Of a DNA stretch of 64,000 nt, positions 45,129-54,089 are shown in pieces. The notes beneath the pieces were generated by a model that saw only the letters and a program-made list of their open reading frames with translations, was not told the DNA's origin and did not search any database. The position numbers were made by a program, and so were the translations under genes. Origin of the DNA: Thermobifida halotolerans (GTDB lineage Bacteria > Actinomycetota > Actinomycetes > Streptosporangiales > Streptosporangiaceae); contig NZ_CP063196.1 in the NCBI RefSeq assembly GCF_003574835.2, positions 4,898,001-4,962,000 on the forward strand, in the 5' to 3' direction. Within the stretch, counting starts at the first letter, position 1, and each line of letters begins with the position of its first letter.

Positions 45129-46283
45129 TCAGCAGCGGTGCGACGGCAGCGCCAGGCCGATGTGCTCCCCGATCTCCTCGAGCAGGCCCTGGTCGGCCAG
45201 CCGGAAGGAGTTGCGGTTGCTGCGGCGGATCAGCGTGAGGGCGCCGCCCACCCCCTGGCTGCCGTGGAGGGGCACGCTCAGCAGAGAGCCCGCGTTCAGG
45301 GCGCTCAGCACCGGTATGCCGCCGGGTGTGCGGCCGAGCAGCGTCTCGTCGTCGATGAGCTGCCGCAGCACGGCCTTGCCCTGGGCGAGGACGGAGCGGG
45401 GGATCTCCGCGGCTCCCGCGTCGAGGGCGCGTACCAGTTCGCTCAACTCGGAGTTCGGCGGACCGGCCACGACGGCGCGCCGGACCCGGTCGGGACCGCC
45501 GGGTGCGTCGCACAGGTCGATGATCACCCAGTCGGCGTAGGAGTCGGCGAGCAGTTCGGCCGCCTTGTCGAGGACCAGCGGCGGGTGGTCGCCTCCCGGG
45601 CCCGCGCTGCGCAGCAGCAGTCTCGTCATCCGGGTCAGCACGTCCAGCCGGCGCGCGGCGAGCACCACCACCTGGTCCTCGACCTCGGTCTCCAGCGGTG
45701 CGGGACCGGAGTCCTCGCTGGTGCGCAGCGGAGGGGACATCGCCACCAGCAGCAGCGGATTGGGCTCGCTCGGCACGGTCAGCCGGCTCACGGTCAGCCG
45801 GACGTCCTCGACGTAGCCGCGCCGGGCCAACCGCGAGTCGAACGACACGGTCTCCCCGCTCTGCAGCACGGCCGCCTGCCAACTGCGCATGGCCGCGCGC
45901 GACCGCAGGTCCACGAAGATCGAGAACGGTTTGCCGGTCAGATAACCGGGGGTGCTGCCCAGCCGTTCCGCGCCTATGGCGTTGATCCTGCGGATGTAGC
46001 CTCCGTGGTCGAGCAGGACCACGGGGATGCTGAGTTCGTTGAACACGGCGCGCAACAGCGTCCGCTCGTCATCGCTGCGGCGGCTGGTGGCCGGGCCGAT
46101 CAGGGCGGCCAACCGTTCCTCGCACTCCCGCAGCAGCCGCTCGGCGAACCCCAGTTCGGCGAGCGCGGCCTCGGCGGTCGTCGCGGCGTCGTCTGGATAC
46201 ATCACATGCGTGGCTCGCAGCGCGGCGACCCGGTCGTGCAGGTCCGCGATCGCGTGTTCCAACTTCGCGAGATGTTCCGGCAA
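45129..46283 (-). CDS. PAS/GAF-domain sensory protein
   Basis: 384 residues with no catalytic output domain. A short coiled coil (1-60) precedes a PAS domain (about 80-200, SIPVVLLDHGGYIRRINAIG) and a GAF domain (about 235-380, SLLSVPLHGSQGVGGALTLIRR). It may serve as a regulator of a phosphatase or kinase acting in trans. TTG 46283 follows AGGAG with 8-base spacing; the longer ATG 46376 start adds an unconvincing low-complexity segment. Confidence 0.7.
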   Translation of the reverse strand: MPEHLAKLEHAIADLHDRVAALRATHVMYPDDAATTAEAALAELGFAERLLRECEERLAALIGPATSRRSDDERTLLRAVFNELSIPVVLLDHGGYIRRINAIGAERLGSTPGYLTGKPFSIFVDLRSRAAMRSWQAAVLQSGETVSFDSRLARRGYVEDVRLTVSRLTVPSEPNPLLLVAMSPPLRTSEDSGPAPLETEVEDQVVVLAARRLDVLTRMTRLLLRSAGPGGDHPPLVLDKAAELLADSYADWVIIDLCDAPGGPDRVRRAVVAGPPNSELSELVRALDAGAAEIPRSVLAQGKAVLRQLIDDETLLGRTPGGIPVLSALNAGSLLSVPLHGSQGVGGALTLIRRSNRNSFRLADQGLLEEIGEHIGLALPSHRC

Positions 46284-46514
46284 GCTGACAGCTCCTGACT
46301 TGGTTCCGGAGGTTCCGGCAGAATCGACGCTAGCCCATGGAGCCGCACGCCGGAACGTCCCGCCTATTGGGAGCATCTTGCCGGGAACGCGGTTGAAACA
46401 GCAGCTAATTGCCCAAAAACGACAGGAATGACGTGCTGGTGCCTGCGGTAGCTACTGTGGAGTCAGCGGGCGGGAAACGCTGCCTCCCGCGTGGGGGAAA
46501 GGGGCCGGAGAGCG

Positions 46515-47267
46515 ATGTGGGTCGAGCGGCTGGCACGGGACATCGGTGCGTTGGCCCAGAGCGTGGAGGGAACCCGCGACCGTGCGCTCGACCAGGTCAG
46601 TCTCCTGACGTCGCGGCATGTCCCGGGCTGTTCGGCGGCGCTCGTGGTGGTCTGGCGCGACACGCGTCCGGAGGAGCACGATCCCAACGCCGAACTGTGG
46701 GGGCGGCACGTCGTCGTGGACTACGCCGCGTCCCATTCCGACCTCGCCAAGGCGTTCGAGTACCAGTACACCACCGACCAGGGACCGACCGTCCACGCGG
46801 TGCGGGAGCGCAGCACGGTCGTCGTCGAGGACAGTCTCCGCGACGACCGGTGGCCGGCCTATACCAGCATGGCCGTGCAGTGCGGGGATCGGTCGTCGGT
46901 CACCTACCCGTGTGACCTGGACGGCGAGATCCTGACTTTCGGGGTGCACTCCTGTCGGGCGCGTCGGTTCGATCCCGAGGAGGTGGTTCCGCCGCTGGCG
47001 ATGCTCGCCGAGCACACCGTGACCACTCTGCGCAGTCTCGGCCGTGACGCCGCCGCCGTGCGGGAGGCGGTACACATGCGCCGGGCCATGTCCGCCCGCA
47101 CCGTCATCGACCAGGCCAAGGGGATCCTCATGCACGCTCGCGGGCTCACCTCCCAGCAGGCGTTCGACGAGTTGCGGCGGGTGGCCCAGCGCAACGGCAT
47201 GAAGGTCGCCGACGTGGCCCGACGGCTGATGGCGGAGCAGGTCACGAGCAACGGTCACCGCCGGTGA
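46515..47267 (+). CDS. GAF-ANTAR transcription antitermination regulator
   Basis: 250 residues. A GAF-type domain (about 10-160) is followed by an ANTAR RNA-binding domain (about 180-240: AMSARTVIDQAKGILMHARG and the DELRRVAQRNGMKVADVARR helix). ANTAR proteins bind paired hairpins in nascent mRNA to prevent termination. ATG 46515 follows GGAG. It is divergent from the PAS/GAF gene, so a shared signal pathway is possible. Its target RNA is not evident here. Confidence 0.85.
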   Translation: MWVERLARDIGALAQSVEGTRDRALDQVSLLTSRHVPGCSAALVVVWRDTRPEEHDPNAELWGRHVVVDYAASHSDLAKAFEYQYTTDQGPTVHAVRERSTVVVEDSLRDDRWPAYTSMAVQCGDRSSVTYPCDLDGEILTFGVHSCRARRFDPEEVVPPLAMLAEHTVTTLRSLGRDAAAVREAVHMRRAMSARTVIDQAKGILMHARGLTSQQAFDELRRVAQRNGMKVADVARRLMAEQVTSNGHRR

Positions 47268-47310
47268 GAGCCGCGGAAAGCGAACCGGTTCACCCCGGTA
47301 GCCCGGAAGA

Positions 47311-47337
47311 GGCGGCCTCCGTGCGGCCGCCGATTTT
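47311..47337 (+). terminator. Intrinsic terminator after the ANTAR gene
   Basis: GGCGGCC (47311-47317), loop TCCGTGC, GGCCGCC (47325-47331), then GATTTT. It lies 43 bases past the stop codon. A stem with a short T-run is a fair rho-independent terminator for this genome. Confidence 0.65.
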
Positions 47338-47538
47338 CCCGAAAGTGAGATCACTGAGAATGAGGATGTGCTGACGGTATCGGAGTGGTCAAAGCATAAC
47401 TGTGAATCTGTTTCACATGAGGTTCTGGCGCTAAGGTTGCCGCAGGAAGCCCGGACTGGCGCCTCCTGCGCCCTCATTCCAGGAGTTGTGAGGTCCATCG
47501 GGTGCCGCGACAGCGCGGCGGTCAAGTAAGCGAGAGAT

Positions 47539-47898
47539 GTGAGCGCGGAATTCGGCATTACGACCAGGACTGAGGGAGACGTGGTCGTGGTCACCCCCAA
47601 GGGGGACCTGGACGCCATCACCTCCCCTGCGCTGGCCAACGTGCTCGAGGGCTACCTCGGCACGGTGGAGCCCTGCCAGGGCGTCGTCGTGGACTTCTCG
47701 GAGGTGGAGTTCTGCGACTCCCGGTGCATCGGTGTGCTGGTCGCCAGCTACCGGCAGGCCCGGGACCGGGGCATCGGCATGGCCGTGGCCTCTCCCCGGG
47801 GAGCGGTGCAGCGGTTGTTCGTGATCGCGGGAATCGACCAGGTGATCACGATCGAGGAGGATCTGGGGCGCGCCGTCAAAGCGGTGGCCGCGGTCTAG
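47539..47898 (+). CDS. STAS-domain anti-sigma factor antagonist (RsbV-like)
   Basis: 119 residues, a single STAS domain (VTPKGDLDAITSPALANVL, then VVVDFSEVEFCDSRCIGVLVASY). The phospho-acceptor Ser is in CDSRCIG, where the usual DSTGL is changed. It should bind an RsbW-like kinase and be reset by a SpoIIE-type phosphatase. GTG 47539 has no strong Shine-Dalgarno. It converges on the HATPase gene at 48 kb, a likely partner. Confidence 0.87.
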   Translation: MSAEFGITTRTEGDVVVVTPKGDLDAITSPALANVLEGYLGTVEPCQGVVVDFSEVEFCDSRCIGVLVASYRQARDRGIGMAVASPRGAVQRLFVIAGIDQVITIEEDLGRAVKAVAAV

Positions 47899-47988
47899 GA
47901 GTCGGATGGGCGTGCCGGGGCGAGGCGGTCCTCCTCTCCCCGGGGCGCGCGTCCCCGGCCCCGTGGGCGGCCGCCGGGGAGACGCGGC

Positions 47989-48942
47989 TCACAGCCTGAA
48001 GTGCATACGCACCAGCGACCCCTCGGTGCCGCCGCGCACCTCCATGAAGTCGCACATCTGACGGGTGATCCACAGGCCGTATCCGCGTGTGCTCAACTCG
48101 TTGCTCGTCCGGTAGCCGCTGAGCGGGTCGGTCAACTGTCCGGCCTCGTCGAACACGTCGCAGACGATCCGCCCGTCCTGGCGCCACAGGGTGACCGCTC
48201 CCTTGCCCGCCCCGTGCTCCAGTACGTTCGCGACCAGTTCGTTGACCGCCACCACCAGGTCGTTCGCCAACACGCCGGGAACCTCCAGCCGATCGGCGAG
48301 CCGGGCCACCTCGTCGCGTACCGCGGGAAGGTCAGCGGAGATCCTGACCCGGTGCACCGGCTCCTGGGGTGGCGGCAGGGGATGGGCGGCGACCTCCGCC
48401 CCCAACTCCTCGGGGTCGCGGTAGCGAAGGCCGGGACGGCGGCCGTTGTCGGTGATCACCGTGGGGTGGGTGTGCCACACTCCGTCCCGGACCGGTCCGG
48501 ACAACCGGCGGGCGTCGTGCACGCACAACAGTTGGATCGGGTGGCGGGCCAGTGCCATGTTCAGCACCGAGTCCAGCAGGCGCCACTCGCGCAGGGCCAG
48601 CGGGTCCTCCTCCGGCAGGGGCGGCTGGCCCACGACGGTGAGCCGACGCCCGGGGGCGGAGTTCGCGAGTCGGCGCAGTGCGGCCAGAGTCCGCCCCGGT
48701 GTGCTGTAGAAGGACGACCGGGACAGGAACTCCACGTCCTGCCGCAGCGGAGGGGACAGGCCCGTGCGCAGGGCCTTCTCCTCGTCCTCGCCGAGGGCGA
48801 CAAGGACGCGGTCCCCTCCGCTCACCGCGGCCCGGACCATCGGCACGACCAGGGCGGTCAGCCCGTGGAGGGAATGGGAGACCAGGCCGGTGTGGACGAA
48901 CTCCACAGGCCGGGTCTCCTTCTTCTCGATCCGCGCTGTCAT
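47989..48942 (-). CDS. MEDS-HATPase (RsbW-like) regulator
   Basis: 317 residues. The N-terminal half (about 10-165) resembles the MEDS/DcmR sensory domain (HTGLVSHSLHGLTALVVPMV), often linked to methanogen/methylotroph sensing. The C-terminal half is an anti-sigma-type HATPase (AVNELVANVLEHGAGKGA, and TRGYGLWITRQMCD). It probably binds or phosphorylates STAS partners; the STAS gene lies at its 3' side. No sigma factor gene is nearby. ATG 48942 is preferred, but an ATG at 49020 overlapping the upstream glycosyltransferase stop is possible. Confidence 0.8.
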   Translation of the reverse strand: MTARIEKKETRPVEFVHTGLVSHSLHGLTALVVPMVRAAVSGGDRVLVALGEDEEKALRTGLSPPLRQDVEFLSRSSFYSTPGRTLAALRRLANSAPGRRLTVVGQPPLPEEDPLALREWRLLDSVLNMALARHPIQLLCVHDARRLSGPVRDGVWHTHPTVITDNGRRPGLRYRDPEELGAEVAAHPLPPPQEPVHRVRISADLPAVRDEVARLADRLEVPGVLANDLVVAVNELVANVLEHGAGKGAVTLWRQDGRIVCDVFDEAGQLTDPLSGYRTSNELSTRGYGLWITRQMCDFMEVRGGTEGSLVRMHFRL

Positions 48943-49009
48943 GCCATTGTCCGGTGCCGGTACCTCTCTTCCGAGAACGGCTGGTGGTTCTGTGTCGTAC
49001 CTGGGGCTA

Positions 49010-50251
49010 CTATGCATCATCCCCGGCGGCGAGGGGCATACCGGGTGCCGTCGGCAGCAGCCGACTGTAGACCCGCTCGGTCTCCGCCGCCACCCGGGGC
49101 CACTTGAAGCGGGAGACGGCGCGGTCGGTGCCGGCGATTCCGTAGGCGGTGCGCTGGGTGGTGTCGGACGCCAGTTGGCGCAGGGCACGGGCCAGCGCCT
49201 CGGGGCGGGACGAACGGAGCAGCACACCGGTGGTGCCGTCGACCATGGCGCCGGTCACACTGCCGACCGCGCGCGCCACGACCGGAAGCCCGCAGGACAT
49301 GGCCTCCAGGACGGCCCCGCCGTAGGGATCGTAGGCGGTGGTGGACACGAACACGTCGGCCGACCGCAGCAGCCGGGGAAGTTCCCTGCGGCTGACCGCT
49401 CCGGTGAGGGTGACGCGGTCGTTGACCCCCGCCTCCTTGGCGCGCCGCTCCAGCCGGTTGGCGTCCGGGTCGATCGCCAGGTGTTCGGTGTCGGGGCCGC
49501 CGACGATGAGCAGTTCCCCGTCGGGCACCCGCGTCATCATGTCGACCAGCGCGTCGGCCCCGCCCAGCGGGTCCAGTCGGGTGACGGCGATGATCCGCAA
49601 CTGCTGGTCGGTGGTGGAGCGTCGACGCTGCCACGGCCCGTGGGCGCTCCCCTCGGCGGTGAAGTGATCGACGTCCACCCCGTAGGGGACGACGCTGACA
49701 TGGCCGCGCGGCACTCCCATCCGGGCCAGTTCGAAGTGCTGGTCGGCGGAGTTGACCAGCACCGCTCCGGCGCGCTGGGCCAGGGCGGCCTCGAGTCGGA
49801 CCCGTTGGGGGCTGGCGGGCAGGCCCACGCGCTGTTCGCTGATGCCCAGCGAGTGGAAGGTCTGTACGACGGGGATGTTGTGTTCACGGTCGCGCGTGGC
49901 GGCCAGCGCCGCCAGTCCACTGCTCCAGCCGAACGCGTGCACGACGTCGGGGACGTCGGCGCGGAGCAGGTCGGTCAGTCCCCGGGCGAAGGCGCCGGTG
50001 TGCTCCGGGTACTCCTCCTCCCGCAGCGGCCGCTGGGGACCCGAGACCACGGGTTCGACGGCCACGCCGCGTCCCATGCGGGTGCGTTCACTGATCCGCG
50101 GATCGGTACACCGTGTGTAGACGGTGACCCGGTGCCCCATCCGGGCCAGGTTGCGGGCCAGATGGCACAGGTGCAGGCTCTCACCGTCGGTGGGCTCACC
50201 CTTGTGTGCGGGGATCGGGGTGGCGTGCTCAGAGACTAGGGCGATCTTCAC
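49010..50251 (-). CDS. Glycosyltransferase family 4
   Basis: 413 residues, a GT-B fold retaining glycosyltransferase. The acceptor half has ALVSEHATPIPAHKGEPTDG and VVHAFGWSSGLAALAA. The nucleotide-sugar half contains AVTRLDPLGGADALVD, LTGAVSRRELPRLLRSADVF and the EX7E-type segment AYDPYGGAVLEAMSCGLPVV. The product is unknown: sucrose-phosphate-like, mycothiol-like (MshA) or lipid glycosylation are all possible, and the substrate cannot be read. GTG 50251 follows GAGGAGT. It lies upstream of the MEDS gene on the same strand. Confidence 0.87.
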   Translation of the reverse strand: MKIALVSEHATPIPAHKGEPTDGESLHLCHLARNLARMGHRVTVYTRCTDPRISERTRMGRGVAVEPVVSGPQRPLREEEYPEHTGAFARGLTDLLRADVPDVVHAFGWSSGLAALAATRDREHNIPVVQTFHSLGISEQRVGLPASPQRVRLEAALAQRAGAVLVNSADQHFELARMGVPRGHVSVVPYGVDVDHFTAEGSAHGPWQRRRSTTDQQLRIIAVTRLDPLGGADALVDMMTRVPDGELLIVGGPDTEHLAIDPDANRLERRAKEAGVNDRVTLTGAVSRRELPRLLRSADVFVSTTAYDPYGGAVLEAMSCGLPVVARAVGSVTGAMVDGTTGVLLRSSRPEALARALRQLASDTTQRTAYGIAGTDRAVSRFKWPRVAAETERVYSRLLPTAPGMPLAAGDDA

Positions 50252-50688
50252 GTGCGACTCCTCATCGATGGCGGCCTGGCATGCCTGGTCTTCACTGCCA
50301 TGCGGCGATGACGAAGAGACCCGTGCCGGGCAGAACACGGGAAGGGCATGCTGACAGGAGCCCGGACGGGCGATGACTCGTGCGGTGGAACGAGAAAACA
50401 GAAGAGGGCAGACGCATACGGATCACACCTTTGGCCATTGGGAGAAACACAAAAAGCGCTCGTCCAGAACCACTGGCCACAGCCAGGTGCGAGCGCACAA
50501 AGGCGAAGGTGTGTCTGCGTCTTAGACACCCAACGCCGGTAATTCTGCCAGATGAGAGGGGGAGCGACAACCCCTGGCGATGCTCCTCCGGGCGGAGCGG
50601 CTCGATGGAGCCCGTGTTTGTCCTGTTCAGAGGAGGGCACGCGCTTTGGGAAGGTAACGACGGCAGGAATTGGAAGGCAGGAGGGTTC
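50252..50688. other. Divergent intergenic region, no gene supported
   Basis: 437 bases between the glycosyltransferase and the SDR-like gene. ORFs crossing it are low-quality on both strands. It must contain both promoters, but I found no convincing -35/-10 pairs or palindromes. Confidence 0.4.
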
Positions 50689-51510
50689 ATGGAGCGGTGG
50701 CTTCCGGCCTGGTTCCGGACGGTGACTACTGAGCCGGTAGGCGCCGACCCGATCCCCGAATACGTGGGCACGGGGCGACTACGGGACAGACGGGCTCTGG
50801 TGGTGGGACGTTTCGCCCCCGAAGAAGGAGTGGGAAGGGTGGTCGCCGCGACCCTGGCCAAGGAGGGCGCGGCGGTCGCGGTGGCCGGACCCGGAACGGC
50901 CGCCGAGAGCACGGACCGGTCCCGTGCTCGGGAGGGGTGGACAACCGTGCCGCACACCGGACCCGAGGTACTGGCCACCGCCGCTCTGCTGGCCGATCTG
51001 GGCGCGCACACGCTGCCGCTGCGCTGCGAACTGGACGACGAGGACGCCTGCCGCAGGGCGGTGGCCTACACGGCGCTGGAGTTCGGCGGTGTCGACCTGC
51101 TGGTGACCTGCGGCGACTCCCTTCCGCCCAGCGAGACGGTGGCGGAGGTCGACACGCCGGGGCTGGAGAACTGTCTGCGCACCTCCGTCATGGCGACGTT
51201 CTGGCTGGTCCAGGCGTCCGCGGTGTACATGCCGAAGGGGGCGGCGATGGTGGTGACCTCCCACAGCACGGGGCGTCGCGGCTCCGCGGGACGCGTGGGA
51301 CACGCGGCGGGAGCGGCGGGGGTGATGAGCCTGGCGCGCTCGCTCGCCGCGCCGATGCGGGAACGTGGCATCGCGATCAACTGCCTGGTCTGCGACGGGG
51401 CGGAGGACCCCTACCAGACGGCCCGGGCCTACCTCGACCTGGCGACCGCGGCTCCGGGGGCGGACACCGGAGCGGTGCTCGCCGTCCCGAAGGCACGGCG
51501 TCCGCTGTAG
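50689..51510 (+). CDS. SDR-fold protein lacking catalytic residues
   Basis: 273 residues related to the YhdF/YhxC-type SDR stress proteins (GTGRLRDRRALVVG opening, VDLLVTCGDSLP). The cofactor loop has an insertion (GRFAPEEGVG in place of TGxxxGIG), and the active-site helix reads VGHAAGAAGVMSLARSLA, where SDRs have Tyr-x-x-x-Lys; both Tyr and Lys are replaced (His, Ala). The preceding Ser position is retained in VTSHSTG. So it is probably not an oxidoreductase and may act structurally or as a regulator. ATG 50689 follows AGGAGGG with 4-base spacing, which argues that it is expressed. Confidence 0.8.
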   Translation: MERWLPAWFRTVTTEPVGADPIPEYVGTGRLRDRRALVVGRFAPEEGVGRVVAATLAKEGAAVAVAGPGTAAESTDRSRAREGWTTVPHTGPEVLATAALLADLGAHTLPLRCELDDEDACRRAVAYTALEFGGVDLLVTCGDSLPPSETVAEVDTPGLENCLRTSVMATFWLVQASAVYMPKGAAMVVTSHSTGRRGSAGRVGHAAGAAGVMSLARSLAAPMRERGIAINCLVCDGAEDPYQTARAYLDLATAAPGADTGAVLAVPKARRPL

Positions 51511-51955
51511 CGGAGGCGCCGGGCGGCCGACGACACGCTCCGCCGGGAGGGAATGGGACGCCCCGAAGCGGCGAGAAACCGGAAAACATCCTCCAAAGGG
51601 GTGAACCACCGTGTCCGGTCGGGCATCACACCACCCGTAGGGAGCTGAGCGGCCCCGCGGGTCCCGCACTCTTCCGGGTGGGGCACCGCCGGACAGTACG
51701 CCGGCCGGAGGCGGCGAGGAGGACGGCGATGTCCCGGGGAGTGGTGGAGCACCACCGGAGGGACGAGACCACAGAGGTAACCGGTGTCGGGGGACTGCGC
51801 ACCAACGCGATTTCCGCCATGATGGACACGGATTTTGACCACGGCCGACCGTCCATCGGTACGGTTACATGATCAACGCGCCTCGGCTGCCGTCCGGTTG
51901 AGGCGCCGCTTGGCACTGTTCGGCTGTCAATGCCGATGAACAGGAGGTAGGGCGC
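51511..51955. other. Intergenic region upstream of the PP2C phosphatase gene
   Basis: 445 bases with no supported gene on either strand. The last 100 bases are less G+C-rich and likely carry the phosphatase promoter. No clear consensus elements could be assigned. Confidence 0.4.
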
Positions 51956-52720
51956 ATGGGTGTGGCTCGTGGGGCAGTCGAGGTCACGGTCCTCACGCAC
52001 AGAGGCGCTGTCCGCCAGGCCAATGAGGACGCCGTGGTCATGGGCGCGCTCACGGTCGCGGGCGCCGAGATGAACGCACCGGCACACTGCTGGCTGCCCA
52101 TAGCTGACCCCGTCATCATCGCGGTCGCCGACGGCCTGGGAGGGCACGCCGCGGGAGAGATCGCCTCTGAGCACGCGGTGCATCGAATGGCCGAGAGCGG
52201 CCCCCAGTTGACCGGTCCCGACTCGGTGGACCTGCTGCTCAAACACATCGACGACGAGATCAAGGAGCACGCCGGCCAGCACGTGGAGTTCTCGGGGATG
52301 GGCACCACGGTCGCGGGAGTGCTGCTGACCCCCGACGCGAACTACTGGTTCAACGTCGGCGACTCCCGCACCTACCGGCTGCAGGACTCCCGGCTGATCC
52401 AACTGTCGGAGGACGACTCCCCGGTGCTGCCGCCCTCGGAGGACGGCCGTCCGGTCACGACGAACTACATCACCCAGTCGCTGGGCGGCAGCGGAAACAC
52501 CGCCATGGTCCCGCACGTGGGCCAGGACACCGAGCCGGGACCGGGCGCCTGGCTGATGTGCAGTGACGGGCTCTCCGACCTCGTCTCGCTGGAGGAGATG
52601 GAGCGCATCATCGCCGAGGCCGGCGACGACAACATCGCCGTCTACAACCTGTGGAAAGCGGCGATGAACGCCTCCGGGCGGGACAACATCAGCATCCTGC
52701 TGGTGCGCCGCCACTCCTGA
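51956..52720 (+). CDS. PP2C-family Ser/Thr protein phosphatase
   Basis: 254 residues. Metal-binding and core motifs: GAVRQANEDA, VADGLGGHAAGE, GMGTTVAGVLL, FNVGDSRTYRL, MCSDGLSDLV and GRDNISILLV. It removes phosphate from Ser/Thr and would oppose Hanks-type kinases, none of which is in the window. It is the compact cytosolic form without membrane segment. ATG 51956 follows AGGAGG. It converges with the CopC-like gene through the hairpin at 52746. Confidence 0.92.
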   Translation: MGVARGAVEVTVLTHRGAVRQANEDAVVMGALTVAGAEMNAPAHCWLPIADPVIIAVADGLGGHAAGEIASEHAVHRMAESGPQLTGPDSVDLLLKHIDDEIKEHAGQHVEFSGMGTTVAGVLLTPDANYWFNVGDSRTYRLQDSRLIQLSEDDSPVLPPSEDGRPVTTNYITQSLGGSGNTAMVPHVGQDTEPGPGAWLMCSDGLSDLVSLEEMERIIAEAGDDNIAVYNLWKAAMNASGRDNISILLVRRHS

Positions 52721-52745
52721 CCGTCACCTCGCCGCACCGAGGACA

Positions 52746-52771
52746 CCCCCTCCGACGGGGACGGGAGGGGG
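52746..52771. terminator. Bidirectional hairpin between converging genes
   Basis: CCCCCTCC (52746-52753), 10-base loop, GGAGGGGG (52764-52771). It is placed 26 bases after the phosphatase stop and 13 bases from the CopC-like stop. There is no T-run. Confidence 0.55.
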
Positions 52772-52783
52772 CGTCTCCCGGGA

Positions 52784-53410
52784 TCACTCCCCTGAGCCGG
52801 AGCGGCGACGCAGCCGGATGACGATGATGGCGATCACCGCGATTCCGCCGATGGCCACGAGGACGCCCAGAACCGGCGCGAAGGGCCCGGCGAGTGACCG
52901 GAGGTCCGTGGCGGCCTCCTCCTCGACGGAGTCGGCGGGTTCCGTCTCCGCTTCCTCTGCGGTGGGCTGAGCTTCGGCGGTGGGCCGGGCCTCGGCGGGG
53001 TCGGGGAGAGCGGACTCGTCCAGAGTGAAGGTCAGGGTGTCCGACAGCGGGTGGCCGTCCGCGGAGACGATGCGGTACTCGATGGTGTACTCGCCGGGTT
53101 GGGACAGTGGGGCGAGCGCGACGGAGGCCGTCGGACCGTCGACGGAGATCTCGCCCTCGGCGTGGTCGACGCCGTCGGGGCCGGTCACCACGATCCCGTT
53201 GCCGCCCTCGATGACGTCGTCGTTGAAGGTCAGCACCACCTCCTCGGGAAGGGCGTCGAGCGTGGCTCCGTCCTTGGGAGACGAGGAGATCAGGGTGTTG
53301 TGCGCCTGCGCGGCGGGAGCGAGTCCGACCGACAGCAGCAGTGTGAGGGTGAGACACGTCAGCAGTGCGCCGAGGAGGCTTCGGGAGGACGGGGCGGATG
53401 TGGCTGGCAT
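52784..53410 (-). CDS. CopC-domain copper resistance-like membrane-anchored protein
   Basis: 208 residues. The signal peptide ends AQA-H, so the mature protein begins His-Asn-Thr-Leu, the N-terminal copper-binding His of CopC. The domain (36-130) retains SSSPKDGATL, VLTFNDDV and SADGHPLSDTLTFTL, whose His is the second ligand. An acidic/Pro linker (about 135-175) leads to a C-terminal membrane helix and an Arg-rich stop-transfer tail. It is probably involved in extracytoplasmic copper handling, similar to YcnI/CopC neighbours elsewhere. No CopD is adjacent. ATG 53410 follows AGGAAGG. Confidence 0.87.
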   Translation of the reverse strand: MPATSAPSSRSLLGALLTCLTLTLLLSVGLAPAAQAHNTLISSSPKDGATLDALPEEVVLTFNDDVIEGGNGIVVTGPDGVDHAEGEISVDGPTASVALAPLSQPGEYTIEYRIVSADGHPLSDTLTFTLDESALPDPAEARPTAEAQPTAEEAETEPADSVEEEAATDLRSLAGPFAPVLGVLVAIGGIAVIAIIVIRLRRRSGSGE

Positions 53411-53551
53411 CGTCGGGACCTTCCTGGTGTCTTCTCGAGGGGACGCGGAGTGCGCGTGGGGGCCGTGCGGCACTCCGCCGAGTGGTGTCCGTCACCTTCG
53501 AAGCTACCCGGTCACCCAGTGTGATACCCCGGTACGGGACCGGTCGCGCAA

Positions 53552-53580
53552 AAGCCGCCGGGCCTGACTCCCGGCGGCTT
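53552..53580 (-). terminator. Rho-independent terminator of the WhiB-family gene
   Basis: AAGCCGCCGGG (53552-53562) pairs perfectly with CCCGGCGGCTT (53570-53580) around a 7-base loop. On the minus strand the stem is followed by TTTTGCG. It is 20 bases past the WhiB-family stop. Confidence 0.8.
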
Positions 53581-53600
53581 CCGCGCGACCTCCGAGGGAT

Positions 53601-53867
53601 TCAGCTCGCCGCTGGCAGCAGTTCCCTGCGCAGGTAGCGGCGCTCCTCGGGGGTGGTCGCCCCCCATACCCCGTGCGCCTCACCGGCTCGCAGCGCCCAC
53701 CGCAGGCATTCTTGGCGAACAGCGCAGCTGCGGCAGATGGCCTTGGCGAGTTCCACGGTTTCGCGTCCGGGGCCGGTCGTGCTCACCGGAAAGAAGAGCT
53801 CAGGGTCGTAGTTGCGACATGCTCCCTGCCGGACCCAGTCTTCGCTCTCGTGGTAAAGGCGGTTCAC
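53601..53867 (-). CDS. WhiB-family iron-sulfur transcription regulator
   Basis: 88 residues with the four invariant cysteines (CRNYDP, then ICRSCAVRQEC) that hold a 4Fe-4S cluster, and the GVWGATTPEERR turn and basic tail (RRYLRRE) of the family. WhiB proteins bind sigma factor region 4 and control development, redox or antibiotic responses. The exact subfamily is not assigned. GTG 53867 follows GGAGG. It is monocistronic, with its own terminator. A long upstream region holds a direct repeat and is shared with ectA. Confidence 0.93.
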   Translation of the reverse strand: MNRLYHESEDWVRQGACRNYDPELFFPVSTTGPGRETVELAKAICRSCAVRQECLRWALRAGEAHGVWGATTPEERRYLRRELLPAAS

Positions 53868-54065
53868 CAGGCGCCTCCGATCCCTGGCTCGTGGCTCTGA
53901 CTCCCCCCGGCGAAAGTGTCGGGGACCGTGGCCCTGTCGCGGGTGTGTCGTTGGACGGCTGACTCCGCGGGCCGTTGTGCGGCTGTTGTCGCCGTACGTG
54001 ACCGAGGAACCCGTCCGTGCGGCGACAGGTGTGAAGACGACTCAGCGCCTCTCGACCGATTGTAG

Positions 54066-54089
54066 TACTACGCATAGTCGTACTACGCA
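54066..54089 (-). repeat. Direct repeat upstream of the WhiB-family gene
   Basis: TACTACGCA occurs at 54066-54074 and again at 54081-54089, 15 bases apart, just over one helical turn. The first copy also overlaps the palindrome GTAGTACTAC (54062-54071). About 200 bases upstream of the WhiB-family start. It looks like a two-site activator or repressor element. Confidence 0.55.
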
